This document shows, piece by piece, positions 33,561 to 43,741 of a DNA stretch of 64,000 nt. The position numbers were made by a program, and so were the translations under genes. Under the pieces are notes generated by a model. That model was given only the letters and a program-made list of their open reading frames with translations, ran no database searches and had not been told where the DNA came from. Numbering within the stretch: the first letter of the stretch is position 1; each line of letters opens with the position of its first letter. The DNA lies in the NCBI GenBank assembly GCA_020631735.1, contig CM036179.1:26837063-26901062 (forward strand). Reading direction: 5' to 3'. This DNA is from Saccharum officinarum (lineage: Eukaryota > Streptophyta > Magnoliopsida > Poales > Poaceae).

Positions 33561-34183
33561 CCAGGCGGCGACAGAGAGACGAGGAGACGGAGCGACGCGG
33601 TACGGCGCTACGGAACGGCGCGATGAACGGCGTGAGGGGAGGTGCGATCGGCTGCTGGAACTAATTTGCAAAAAAATTGATTAGGATGGGATTGGTGGGG
33701 GGGGTTTAAGTGCAAAAGTAACCCACCTTTCCCTGTAGCCATCGGATTAGAGTTATGTGGTCTAGATTAGAGTTTCTATAGTTTGCATAGAAGCCTGGTT
33801 TTCATAGCATACGCTGCCTAATGTAAATCAACCATATGTAAAGCTCGGGGTGGCTTGGGGCTCAGACTGCTGAACCCCAAGCAAAAATGCTGCTGCCTGC
33901 TGGTGCAACCTGTGCTGCCCACAGATCTTGTAATTATGCTCTTCATTTATCGATGAAAGCTGGTTACAGATCTTTCGAAAAAAAAACAAATGCATTCATT
34001 CATTGGTGATGTGGAGATTATTTCGAATACAGAAGATAAACGTTGGCCTGTTCGCTTCTGCTATGGGTTTCTGATTCGTGCGTGAATGTGCTATTTTTTT
34101 GCTTTAATTTCTGATCCGAACAATCCACTCAGATTGTTTATATATGGCTTTCTTGACAAGTGTCGTCGACGTTTCTGAACCCA

Positions 34184-34444
34184 GGCCTTGTTTAGTTTGC
34201 CCAAATCGGCGGCCTCGTTGCAAGTTGCACTGCAGCATTTTGTTTTTATTTAGTAAAAATTGCCCAAACATTGACTAATTAGGCTCAAAACGTTCGTCTC
34301 GCAAAGTACAATAAAACTGTGCAATTAGTTTTTGATTTCATCTACATTTAGTACTCCATGCATATGTCGGCATTTTAATGTGATGAGAATCTTCTTTTTG
34401 CATAGTGAATTTTTGGGGATAAATTTAGGGAACTAAACATGGCC
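34184..34444 (+). mobile_element. GGCCTTGTTTAG-family MITE-like element, complete copy with CCA duplication
   Basis: Starts GGCCTTGTTTAGTTT and ends AACTAAACATGGCC. CCA at 34181-34183 and 34445-34447 is a clean 3-bp target duplication. Its interior matches 25780-26021 (ACTAATTAGGCTCAAAACG, TTTTTGATTTCATCTACATT). Confidence 0.8.
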
Positions 34445-34447
34445 CCA

Positions 34448-36060
34448 ATAATCTCTGGTTGATAGGCCGGGGTTACGCCTTGGCGAGGAAGACACAACAC
34501 AAATCCACCACACACTGCTGGTGTATACGTGGCGCGCAGGGTTAGCAGAAGCTTGCTGCCTGACACAAATGCCACGTCATCAGTGCGGTCGCGTTCACGA
34601 ATCAAACCAAGAAGAAGCCGTGCTCGTGTTCCGTGCATGTTCCATTCGTTTCCCATAGCAAGGATTAGTAGCAATATCCAGCACCAGTGCATGTATGATT
34701 GCCTTCCCATCACTGTTTCAGGGACATTCATTCCATTTCCTGCAATCATGCTGAATCGATGGCCTAACATATCTAATCTTGGAATATAAATGGGCTTGGC
34801 CCAAATGCTATTTTCCCATTATTCCAAACCAAAAAGTCAATTTATCTCACTTAACTATTGAGGTTATCCGAAGTTGATGTTGATCGTCCGAACTACGTAG
34901 AAGCACCAATGGAGCATCGTCAGAATTGTAGCGCACGCTAGTCCCTTATCATGGATAAAATTTCAAAGTAGCCAGGGGGGGGGCAGGGGCCTGACCCCCC
35001 TAATGTTGCACACTTTTCATTAATACATCTCATTAGTTCTCACTAATCACTGGCAATTATAAGTAAACAAAGACTTCTCAGCTAATTCTAAATTGTTTTT
35101 CTCAAATAAATCAAATAGATCTAGCAAGTTAACCTAAGAAATACCTACCTTAAATTTTGTCTTTATCTAACAGTTTCGTACAATAGCTTACTAAACAATT
35201 TTGCCCTGGGAGCCCCGAAATATTTCTAACTAAGCAAACCTTTTTAATATTTTATTTGTCTCTTACCACTTTCTTATCTGAAATCCTTTATTTTCTGAAT
35301 TTAAGCATCGTCCAATTTACTCTACTCTCTCGAGAAAAATACCACTCGACTGTGAAAACTTACAAGTTAGAGAGGATATTTGGTAACTTTTTATTTTTTT
35401 AAGTCAACATCAAGATTTGACGGTGATACCATATATTGTTTCTGGACACTCGATGATCCGTCCCCCCTATATCTAAATCCTGGCTCTGCCCCTGAAAGTA
35501 GCTATACTAGCCCGTGTGTTGTATGCACCCCACCACACATATACGCGCACTGGGTTGTCTATTATAACTTGTCTACGTTAACGACTAAGTGACTTTGACG
35601 ACATTATAATAGTTAAGGAGAGCTTCTACTAGCAAATCAGCACCAAAATAAGTCCATCAAGATTCAAACAATTTCAAGTTAGGCACCATAAGATACATTA
35701 TTATTTTAGAAAAAAAAATCTGAAACTAGTTTCATAATTTTCCAAGGCAAAATGAATTTTCTAAGATTAGACAAGATTTTTGGATTTTCAATTGCATTAT
35801 TTTTCCATGTAAAAATATTTGGATAGATTTTTGGAAATTCATGTTTATGATTTTTTATAATTTTTATAATATTTCTAGGCCAATTGACCTCCCTAAACTT
35901 TCAACTCAGTTCGATTACAAACCCCCCCCTTCCCGAATTGGCACCATATCATCAAATAAAACCACCCAAGGTGCAAAACAAACGGCTTTAAAAGTTGAAG
36001 GGGTAAAAAAACTAGTTTTGTAGTTCAGGGAACAAAATCGGACGACCGTGATAGTTAAGG
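34448..36060. other. Intergenic, possible large decayed inverted-repeat element
   Basis: No gene. CTTAACTATTGAGG...GTCCGAACTAC near 34850-34895 and, reversed, CTTAACTATCACGGTCGTCC near 36035-36060 resemble each other, hinting at an element of about 1.2 kb. A G9 homopolymer lies at 34974-34982. Confidence 0.3.
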
Positions 36061-37200
36061 GATGTAAATTGTACTATGATGAATAATATTCAGATGAGCT
36101 GAATTGGCATGTTTAAGAGAGAATAGGGCAGGCTATGTGTCTAGCGTAACTGCTTATTTGAGGCTCACCACTTAACCATTTAGAAACACCGAAATGAATA
36201 TGGGCCTTTAGTACAAAGTCTGTGATCTAACCCTAGAAAGGGTCAAAGGGACATATAATTAATTCTCAAAAAGTAAATAAGCATCCACAACAAGGTATCA
36301 TAGCAAACTATGGGTAATTGGTTCCTAGCAGTGATTAAATGTAACTCATGATTCTAGTCTTACTGTTGTGTACTAAGTGCGAACATAAGTTTAAAGCAAA
36401 CATAAATGTTGTTAGTCATTTGGTCAAGTGGGAGGATGTTGGAATGTGATCTCAGCCAACGTGTTAACTTGGCATACAAGTAATAAATCCACCAAAAATA
36501 GTGCATATAATATATTAAGTAAGTTCCTGTCACGATCTGCGGCAAGTCTAAGACCTTTTGGGAGTTGGCCTCGGACCCACAGTGCTGTAAATAAGAGGGA
36601 GCTCACCCCAAAAATGAGTTAACCACGTATATATATCAAACCTAAAACCGATCTATTAGGCACCAAAGGGTTTTGGAAACACGATGTTGTTCCACTTCAA
36701 GTTCTTCACAAACCAAGAGCATGAAGCCATAATCTGGTGGAGACTAAGATCTTCAAGTACAAAGACGTAGATTTTTCTCCATTTTGCAAATTCCTATTTT
36801 GTTTGAAGTATATTACTATCATATACATTATCTAAATATATATTATCTAAATATACATTATATACATTATCTAAATCGTTCCACTTTAAATAAAATAGAA
36901 AAAAATCGAAAGAAAAAAGAGTAAATAATAAAACAGGATATCATGTTTCATAATTCTGAAATAGAGTTCTTTTTTTGTATTACTCTTCATTAGGATGTAT
37001 ATATTAATTATCCGATTTTAATTAGGTTCTAATCTAATTAGTAGCAAGTATTTTCTTTTTTTTATTTAATAGTCTCTGACGATCATTAAATAAAGGGTAG
37101 AGCAATTCTTTTTTCTAGAGATTCTAGAGAAAGTGAGACAAAGTGAAGCAAAAGAGTTTTCTTTGTATAAGAAATAGGTCTACAAGCTCTGGTCAGTACC
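36061..37200 (+). mobile_element. Copia 3' end and LTR remnant
   Basis: TCAAGTGGGAGGATGTTGGA at 36424-36443 is the classic Copia polypurine tract followed by an LTR start (TGTTGGAATGTG). The preceding 350 bases are consistent with the sequence between RNase H and LTR. The LTR continues rightward with no recognisable second copy or clear end; the 37200 limit is approximate. Confidence 0.6.
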
Positions 37201-37590
37201 TAATTTCCGCACTAAGTTGAGTTAGTTATCATGCAAATCTCAAGACTAAAAATCATAAATGAAAAGGCAGGGGAAAAGGAAGAGAAAGAAGAACAGAAAG
37301 AGGAGAGGAAGGAAGAAGGAGAAAATGAGCCCCCTGCCACAAGTCTCCAGCCCCGTCCCTGCCGATAATTCACACTCAGCTTGTATGTAGTAATGGAACA
37401 TTCCCCCTGTTTATATCATGATGAGTGTTCGTTTCACAGGTCATAGAGGAAGAGGACTAGTGCTGTTACAGAGCATACGCGACCACACCAATGCAGTGTT
37501 ACAAAGCACACACGACCGCAATGTCCAGAAGAGCAAATCAGAGCAATCAGCAGACACTAACAGTTGAAATAATCACACCATCCGTGATAG
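37201..37590. other. Intergenic sequence
   Basis: Purine-rich stretch (GGAAAAGGAAGAGAAAGAAG-like) at 37263-37320; nothing else recognised. Confidence 0.4.
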
Positions 37591-37606
37591 ATATATAGAT
37601 TTATTT

Positions 37607-39806
37607 GTGCTCGAAAAACGATGGACCCTGACCCTGACCCCCTGACTCCTTCGTCAACCTCTCGTCGCCAACACCCAATCCACCCAGATCTGCTTCCTCC
37701 CCAGCCTCTCCTCCCCTTCAGCGCCTAGATCCACAACCACCGTCACCTGATCTACCCGTTGGTGTGGGTCTCTCTCCAGCGCTCTCCATGGCTCCAGCAA
37801 GATCGAAGCCGTCATTGCCCCCATCCAACTACCCAAGTCACCGGCGGTGCCAGTACCCGAGCTCGACTCGCAGGCATCGTGCGGCCACGCCGGCGCCCAC
37901 TCCGTGCCCGGTTGCCACCGCCCCTCGCCGCATCCCTCTACGGGACTGGCGTCCAACCTCTCCCAACCTTCCTCTTCCTTGTCTGGTCTGAGGAACGACC
38001 AGTCCAGCCGCCTGGTGTACTCCTCGTCGTCTCCAAGAGCGGGAAGTGGCCGGGAGGCAGTTCGGTGGGGGAGATCAAAGACCCGTCGGTGGGCTGACGA
38101 GGATGAGGATCTCCTGTCCTATGGGAAGCCCTGCTCGGTCGACCCCTAGTCTGGCAGCACCACCGGCGAGCGTTTGGTGGCTGTGCAGATGCTGGTGCCG
38201 CTGCCACCGCCGTCGGATGCTTCTTCCAGGCCCCAGCTCAACTCTATCGTGGTGAGAGCTGGTGGTGAGGACCCGGTTTACGGTCCTGAGGCTGCCTCCC
38301 TGCAGCGCAGACGTGGCCGCCAACGCCGGAGGTCTTAGCTGATTCATGGCCTGCCGCTCCGGAGAGTCGACAACCGCCCACCGCCTCAACGAGTTCCAGC
38401 ACATCAACGGCTCGGGCCCAAGGTGTCCCGCCACCACTAAGTCACACCGCCGAATGTGCATGGGTGGCAGGACATCCTGCAGCGTCGCCAGCCGGAGTTG
38501 CGAAGGTCGCCCAACCCTCGTGAAGTCGCTTAGGCACCACAAAAGAGCCCCGCGGCCATGGCGTGCTTTCACGGCCGTTGCTTTCGGTGCCTGGCGCGAG
38601 ACCACAAGGTTGTTTCTTGTCAGGATTTGCTCAAGTGCCTCCACTGCAGATGTAGCGGGCACCTATCGAGGCACTGCCTAGCACGCCACAGCCTCAACAG
38701 TTGGCGGCAACGGAAACGAAAGCCGGATCAGCGCAAGGGTTCACCGGCTGCCAGAGGCAGGCGAGCGGTGTCCCCGGCCAACACTACCGTCAAAGTTTTA
38801 CCTCCTGCCTGCTCTGCATTCTACCCGTTGACGTTGTCGCTGCGCCTGGACGCAGAGCACGCCGGTCGGGACGTGGTGGATGATCCAATGATGGTGGAGC
38901 TCGTCGCCTCGCTCTCCATTATTCATATATCTGGAACACCGCCTCCCGTGCTTGCTGCTCCTACGGAGGACGAAGCCCCCGAAATGCCATCTTCGCCTAG
39001 GTGTTCCTGTGGGTCGCTGGGCCTTGACGCGGGGCAGGTCGGTCGAGATGTGGCAGAGGATCCAATGATGGTGGAGGTTGTTGCTACGCTCCCTATCATC
39101 CAGACAGCTGGAGCATTGACTGAGCACGAAGCCCCCAGAACGCCAGCTTCGCCTGTGCGTAGTTGTGGGTCGCCGCACATGGATAGGCCGGCTTCGGATT
39201 CCTCTGGGGATGGCGCCTTGGTGTCCTTCATCGATGCCATCAAGCTACTGCTCAAGCAGCCGCTTATGGTGTTACCGCCTAGGCTGCGCATCACCAAGGA
39301 CCCCAAGGCTGCTGATGATAGCGATTTCGTCCCCAAGTGCAGCGCCCGTTTAGCGGCTAAGAGCAAGTTCAAAGCAACAAAGCCGGACGTCCAGGCAAGA
39401 AAGGTGCTCCTGAAAAAGCTCGGGTTTGAGGTGGTCGAGACAGAGAAGCCTGAAGAGACGTCCTTTGAGGAGTTTCAGCAGACTTTCACCACGCTGCGGC
39501 CCTCTGGAACACGGGAAGCCATGGAGGCCCTCTTTCCGGGGAGAGGTCGGCGTCGCGCAACGGACGTCGAATAAGCTAAGCGTTTCTACAGCTTTGCCTT
39601 GTTGTACCAAATTCTAGTGTCGTATAGTCTTTTGTATGTGTTGTAGTTGCTAAGCTCTAGCTCTAGCGTGTCGACGTTCTTGGTTGGTCCTGAACGCTAG
39701 CGTCTTGCTAGCGGGTGTGAAACGGCCGAAACTCGTCGATGTCGTGTAACTTTGAAACTTTCCAATCGTCTTAATGAAACACAGGTTATGACCTGTTCGC
39801 GAAAAA
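37607..39806 (+). mobile_element. LINE-type retroposon with ORF1 only, complete ends
   Basis: 2200 bp flanked by a perfect 16-bp target duplication ATATATAGATTTATTT (37591-37606 and 39807-39822). It ends in a short A run (39802-39806). The 5' part holds a broken Pro/Ser-rich leader with a short frame from the ATG at 37621. ORF1 follows at 38558-39574 and then a 230-bp 3' UTR. No reverse transcriptase or endonuclease is present, so it was mobilised in trans. Confidence 0.9.
38558..39574 (+). CDS. LINE ORF1 protein (nucleic-acid-binding, zinc knuckles)
   Basis: About 338 codons open. The N-terminus carries two adjacent CCHC knuckles (CFRCLARDHKVVSC and CLHCRCSGHLSRHC, residues about 8-41), typical of grass LINE ORF1 proteins that bind the element RNA. 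The middle is a Ser/Pro-rich linker with two partial internal repeats (DPMMVE... near residues 107 and 167). The C-terminus has a conserved basic stretch CSARLAAKSKFKATKP and ends near EAMEALFPGRGRRR. Upstream coding (37760-38540) is in other frames, so the N-terminal part of ORF1 is probably lost to frameshifts and the true protein started earlier. The stop is followed directly by the 3' UTR. Confidence 0.75.
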   Translation: MACFHGRCFRCLARDHKVVSCQDLLKCLHCRCSGHLSRHCLARHSLNSWRQRKRKPDQRKGSPAARGRRAVSPANTTVKVLPPACSAFYPLTLSLRLDAEHAGRDVVDDPMMVELVASLSIIHISGTPPPVLAAPTEDEAPEMPSSPRCSCGSLGLDAGQVGRDVAEDPMMVEVVATLPIIQTAGALTEHEAPRTPASPVRSCGSPHMDRPASDSSGDGALVSFIDAIKLLLKQPLMVLPPRLRITKDPKAADDSDFVPKCSARLAAKSKFKATKPDVQARKVLLKKLGFEVVETEKPEETSFEEFQQTFTTLRPSGTREAMEALFPGRGRRRATDVE

Positions 39807-39981
39807 ATATATAGATTTATTTCACACCAATCGCCAGAGGACATGATAGATGCATGGGGAGGTACTTGTGTCTCCAGACCAAACGGACCGGCCGGGGAGC
39901 TAGCAATATATAGCGTACCGTGAGAGCTAGATGGAGGTGCCGCCAATATAACCCACTCTGTCTGGCATTGTATAGATTAAA

Positions 39982-41241
39982 TTACAGCAACCTGCGCCGC
40001 CATGCAGAGCTGCAAGGCTTTTCCATGTTTTCCCAGAAGAGGCCAGCTGCTGCTGAGGTAGTAGCGTCATCAGAGTTGTTGGCATTGGCGGGCTCCTTTC
40101 CAAGGGCCACACCACCGTCAAGGATAAACGCCATCCATTTTCTTCCATGCATCCGGCCCTCAAAGGATGACGATGAGGGTGGCGCGCCGTCCCGGCGAGG
40201 ACCCTCCACCGCCACCGCCATCAAGTTACTTCCATGCATCCGGCCCTCAAAGGATGATGATGAGGCTGACACGCCATCTCGGCGAGGATGAGGACCCTCC
40301 ACCGGCACCGCCACCGGGACCGGGTGCATCAAGAAGCTTTTTTGGGTGCTTGCAATTGGAGGACGATATCCATTTCCCTGACCCTGAGGAAGCTGGTGGG
40401 CACTGGAACTGGAACCACCACCCCCAAATGATGATACGCTGTCTTCGTTCACTACGCCTCTTGCCAGGCGACGACCGCAAGGAGCCGGCGCCGCTCCCCT
40501 CCGGCCCCAAATGGGAGCAGGCTTTCTCTGTAGACTCAGGCAGGCTCTTCTGTTAGTGTTGCCGACGACGACACTAGTGCGTTTGCGTGCTGCGGGGGCC
40601 GGTGCCGGTGCAGTGACGGCCTTATGCCCTGGACTCTGGTAGGGTTTTTTGTCGCCAACAGTGACACGGCGGTGTGGTGGAGGTGATGATGCGGCGATAG
40701 CCTTGTTGTGCTTGTGCCGTGGAGCCTTCCGCAACTCTTCCTCAAGCTCCCGTATCTTGCACCGGGCCTCTCTAAGCTCATCGAAGGCGTCGTCGCAAAC
40801 CGCAACGAGGGCCATGGTTAATCTGATCTGCAGCTGGATCAGCACAGTGTCATGCTGATGATGATGCTTCTTCTTGTAATAATGGAGGATTTCCTTCTCG
40901 GTGTTGCAGATGCGGCGACGTGGGAAGTAATGATAAGGCGTAGTAGACAAGTCGTCGGCATACATGTCGCGGAGGCGGTACATGGCCTGGCATGCAGCAT
41001 CCCGGATCCCAGCGAAAAAGGTGGCCCTTCTACAAGCTGCTTCTATGATCAAAGGCTTGTTGGGCTTTTGGGTGTGGATGAACACTTCGACGCGCCACTC
41101 CTCGCGGTCATTCACCACCTCCTTGAAGCCCTGGTACAAGGGGCGCTCTTGGTACCCCAGATATTGTAGCATCTCGCAAAGAATTTTCGGAGACTCTCCT
41201 GCTTTGTCTCCATTGGACTTGTGGGTGGTGATCGAAGCCAT
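39982..41241 (-). CDS. Grass-type uncharacterised protein, 419 aa
   Basis: Intact single-exon frame. Residues about 20-110 form a conserved globular domain (LQYLGYQERPLYQGFKEVV, WRVEVFIH, AACQAMYRLRDMY, YHYFPRR) resembling a large grass-specific family of unknown function, many members of which lie in or near transposons. Residues about 145-175 make a short coiled coil (DELREARCKIRELEEELRK). The C-terminal half is low complexity with His, Ala, Pro and Ser runs. It contains an internal duplication (VEGPxxRRDG...SSSSFEGRMHG at about residues 310-335 and 340-360) visible in DNA at 40140-40290. No signal peptide or membrane helix. The gene starts ten bases left of an AT-rich region with a weak TATTAAAT motif at about 41265. 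No homologue name is claimed. Confidence 0.65.
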   Translation of the reverse strand: MASITTHKSNGDKAGESPKILCEMLQYLGYQERPLYQGFKEVVNDREEWRVEVFIHTQKPNKPLIIEAACRRATFFAGIRDAACQAMYRLRDMYADDLSTTPYHYFPRRRICNTEKEILHYYKKKHHHQHDTVLIQLQIRLTMALVAVCDDAFDELREARCKIRELEEELRKAPRHKHNKAIAASSPPPHRRVTVGDKKPYQSPGHKAVTAPAPAPAARKRTSVVVGNTNRRACLSLQRKPAPIWGRRGAAPAPCGRRLARGVVNEDSVSSFGGGGSSSSAHQLPQGQGNGYRPPIASTQKSFLMHPVPVAVPVEGPHPRRDGVSASSSSFEGRMHGSNLMAVAVEGPRRDGAPPSSSSFEGRMHGRKWMAFILDGGVALGKEPANANNSDDATTSAAAGLFWENMEKPCSSAWRRRLL

Positions 41242-41249
41242 CTACAACT

Positions 41250-42006
41250 AGTAGTGAATATGCATTTAATATGCAAAGTATGAACAATTAATTAATCAAA
41301 AATTTTGCTTTAAAATGGAAGATGAAGAGCAAAATCGTAGTTTTCAAAGAGTTTGCAAGTTAAGCTTTTATTTTTAGGGTACATTAAGTTCACAAGAAGA
41401 AGAAAAAAGAACACTCTCAAGGCAAGCGCAGACCTTTCAAGGCCCCCACTCTTATTGAGCATTAATTTATGCATGAATATCCTTCCACATTATAAAATGA
41501 TAACCAAATCTACAAGCAGCATAACATAGTTATAAATAATCCCTTCATTAAAGAGAGTGTTACTATGTTTTATCTTAAATTTTAGTACTTTTGTTAAAAA
41601 GAGTATCAACATTTATGATGCCAAATAGATGTATTATGAAAATATATTGCATAATAAATCTAATAGTGCTTATTTGGTATCAAAAATATTGTACTTATAC
41701 CAAATAGTGTACTTTTCGGTTATGTATAAATTTGGTCAAATTTAAGATTGTTCAATTTAAGACAAAAATAAAGTAACTTGTTTTTTCTTCTCTTAATGAA
41801 TTATGTGCTCAAGCACAATCAACGATTTGGCATCAGTTTACGAGTAATGGAGAATCCTTCTATGTTAAAAAAACAATTAAAAAATTAAAAGGAACTTGTT
41901 TCATGGGACAAAGGGGCAGCGGAAACATAAAGATTGGTCCTTTAAAATATCAGCGTGTTATCTCCTAGGCAATCTAGTACACATCGCCATGAACGTAGGC
42001 TCCAAA
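41250..42006. other. AT-rich intergenic sequence upstream of the 419-aa gene
   Basis: Presumed promoter side of the minus-strand gene. No element recognised. Confidence 0.4.
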
Positions 42007-42199
42007 GCCTTCTTGCTGTCTGAGCAGCAACAACCTAGTAACTTGTGAGAAAACATAATAATTTTTTACTAAATGCAACGTTTTTCATAAGGTACTAAAT
42101 GCAATGTTAACTAAGGAGTCTTAAAATGGTTGATGTACTGCCTAAATCATTAGCTTCTTGATCACCAAATACAATAAGTAATAAGTAAATAAAAAGGTC

Positions 42200-42200
<1 letters not shown>

Positions 42201-42262
<62 letters not shown>
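42201..42262. repeat. (TAA)n microsatellite, copy A, flanked by a 53-bp direct repeat
   Basis: About 20 uninterrupted TAA units. On both sides lies the same stretch starting AAATCATTAGCTTCTTGATC (42144-42199 and 42263-42316). Copy B has only the left stretch. Poly-Tyr and poly-Leu frames over the tract are artefacts. Confidence 0.92.
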
Positions 42263-42265
<3 letters not shown>

Positions 42266-42478
42266 CATTAGCTTCTTGATCACCAAATACAATAAGTAAT
42301 AAGTAAATAAAAAGGAAATACATCTAGCTCTATTGATAAGTGTTGCACTCGGAAACATGATAAATCTTGGAAATATGCATCTATCAATTTAGTATACAGA
42401 CTCTAATCATCATTGATGATATTAACTATTGGATTTTTTTTCCATTATGAAAAACGTTACCCTAAAATAGCCCCCTAA

Positions 42479-43010
42479 GAGCAACTCCAACAAAAAAGTT
42501 ATCATGTTGTGTAATCTATATTTGAGTATTTTAGGAAGAAAATAGAGTCCAACAGCTATTGTATCTGGCTTTCCAAAATAGCAAGCTATCTATCCCGGAG
42601 TTCTCGCATACTAAATATAGCTTGCATGTGCCGCTAGCCATCTGTCTCGCCATACTAGAAAGGTTGTTGGAGTTTTTTGTTTTTTTTTTGTGGAGGTTTC
42701 TATTTTAGAGATAGGCTAAATCATACTCCTTATGTCCTGTAATACAGTGTCTTCTAGGAATTTTAAAATAAATTAAGAGAGAATATAAAAAACGCATGTA
42801 CTCTCATTTTATTTTCTAATCAGACGCTATCACGAACGTGATTAGTGGTGATTGGTTGACAAAAGGAAAGTATTTAATGCAAAAAAAGTTTTTGTCCTCT
42901 AGAATGCCTTATATTTGAGGATAAATTTTGAATGCTAGAATGATCTATATTACAAGATGGAGAGAGTAGGTTTAGCCATCTATTTTTACACCAACTCTCT
43001 TGGAGTTGCT
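42479..43010 (+). mobile_element. Tourist-like (PIF/Harbinger) MITE, copy A, interrupted by a Stowaway
   Basis: Starts GAGCAACTCCAACA and ends GGAGTTGCTC, with TAA on both sides (42476-42478 and 43011-43013), as expected for Tourist elements. Copy B at 60542-60826 is uninterrupted. Confidence 0.75.
42726..42965. mobile_element. Stowaway MITE nested in the Tourist-like element
   Basis: Inverted ends CTCCTTATGTCCTGTAATAC and, reversed, CTCTCTCCATCTTGTAATAT. TA flanks at 42724-42725 and 42966-42967. Copy B lacks it and has TAGTA at the corresponding site. Confidence 0.85.
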
Positions 43011-43028
43011 CTAATAATGAACCAGCAT

Positions 43029-43725
43029 ACATATGAATGACCAATGTCTGCCCCGCGCATACACACGTCATTGTAACTATTTTGTGGGATGATGCAATGA
43101 GTACAAGCAAATAAGATATAAAGACCTATATAAATCATTGTCCCTGTGTACTCATCTATATCTCTTATAAAACTAACCCCCACCATAGATTCTATCTCAT
43201 CCCAGCGATCCATGTCATCACAAGGACCCCACCAAAGCACTAAGCACGAACATTAGTTTGCATTTGCTCCAAAATGCACTTAGAAGACAAGAAGACTACA
43301 ACTAACAATACAAACTATTCAACTTTACAAAATTGATGGAAAGCTCTCCATCTCCCTGACCATGTGCCATGTGCTGCTTCTATAAAGCCATAAGCATGCA
43401 TGGTCAGAACCATACCTGATCTAATAATTCACTCGATAGAACCATACCTGATCTAATAATTCACTAGCCCAACGAATGATCCATAGCAGCAAAAGAGGAG
43501 AGAGAGAGGTAGTGATTCACTTTGAAGTTTCCGCGGCAACGCGTGAGGTATTTTGTAGTTATTATATATACCGCTGGTATATTCATTGCTCGTGTAGTCG
43601 ATAAGTAGGTATCTCAGTGTCATTCCTCTTGTGGAAGTAGATATGTCGGTTACATAATTAGCGACAGAGAAAGGGTAAGCTCGCTACAAGATATAGTAGT
43701 ATAATAATAGGATAGGAGTAGTACT
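43029..43725. other. Intergenic sequence
   Basis: A 28-bp direct repeat (GAACCATACCTGATCTAATA plus eight more bases) occurs at about 43408 and 43439. Nothing else recognised. Confidence 0.45.
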
Positions 43726-43741
43726 AGCTAATCAACAAGAG

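Larger units (their letters stand above)
29857..33818 (-). mobile_element. Mutator-like element (MULE) with FAR1-type transposase
   Basis: 3962 bp bounded by long terminal inverted repeats of about 135 bp (29857-29995 and 33683-33818, ends GGCAGCGTATG). A perfect 9-bp target duplication TAATGTAAA lies at 29848-29856 and 33819-33827, the size diagnostic for Mutator. It is inserted in the 3' part of a LINE. The transposase reads on the minus strand and is decayed, but the ends are well preserved, so the element could be moved by a relative. Confidence 0.95.
29623..33986 (+). mobile_element. 5'-truncated LINE (L1 type), split by a Mutator-like element
   Basis: The two LINE pieces are 29623-29856 and 33828-33986, 393 bp in total. 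The left piece encodes the end of ORF2 (ICRERNNRIFKKEGRP, typical of the region after the plant LINE zf-RVT domain). The right piece is 3' UTR ending in a 9-A tail (33978-33986). Imperfect target duplications AAATGTATTCATTCGGTGAT (29603-29622) and AAATGCATTCATTC...GGTGAT (33988-34010) flank the whole, differing by one base and a 3-base ATT insertion. It is a typical dead-on-arrival LINE insertion. Confidence 0.85.
42007..43028 (+). repeat. Duplicated segment, copy A
   Basis: Matches 60077-60843 from GCCTTCTTGCTGTCTGAGC to AATGAACCAGCAT with few substitutions. It is longer than copy B because of a 240-bp Stowaway insertion and a 53-bp local duplication around the TAA microsatellite. Similarity stops abruptly at both edges. 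Confidence 0.9.

Noticed and set aside
33206..33664. 152-codon Gly-rich plus-strand frame
   Set aside because: Opposite strand of the minisatellite in the MULE transposase N-terminus.
42107..42358. Poly-Tyr open frame
   Set aside because: It is a translation of the TAA microsatellite.
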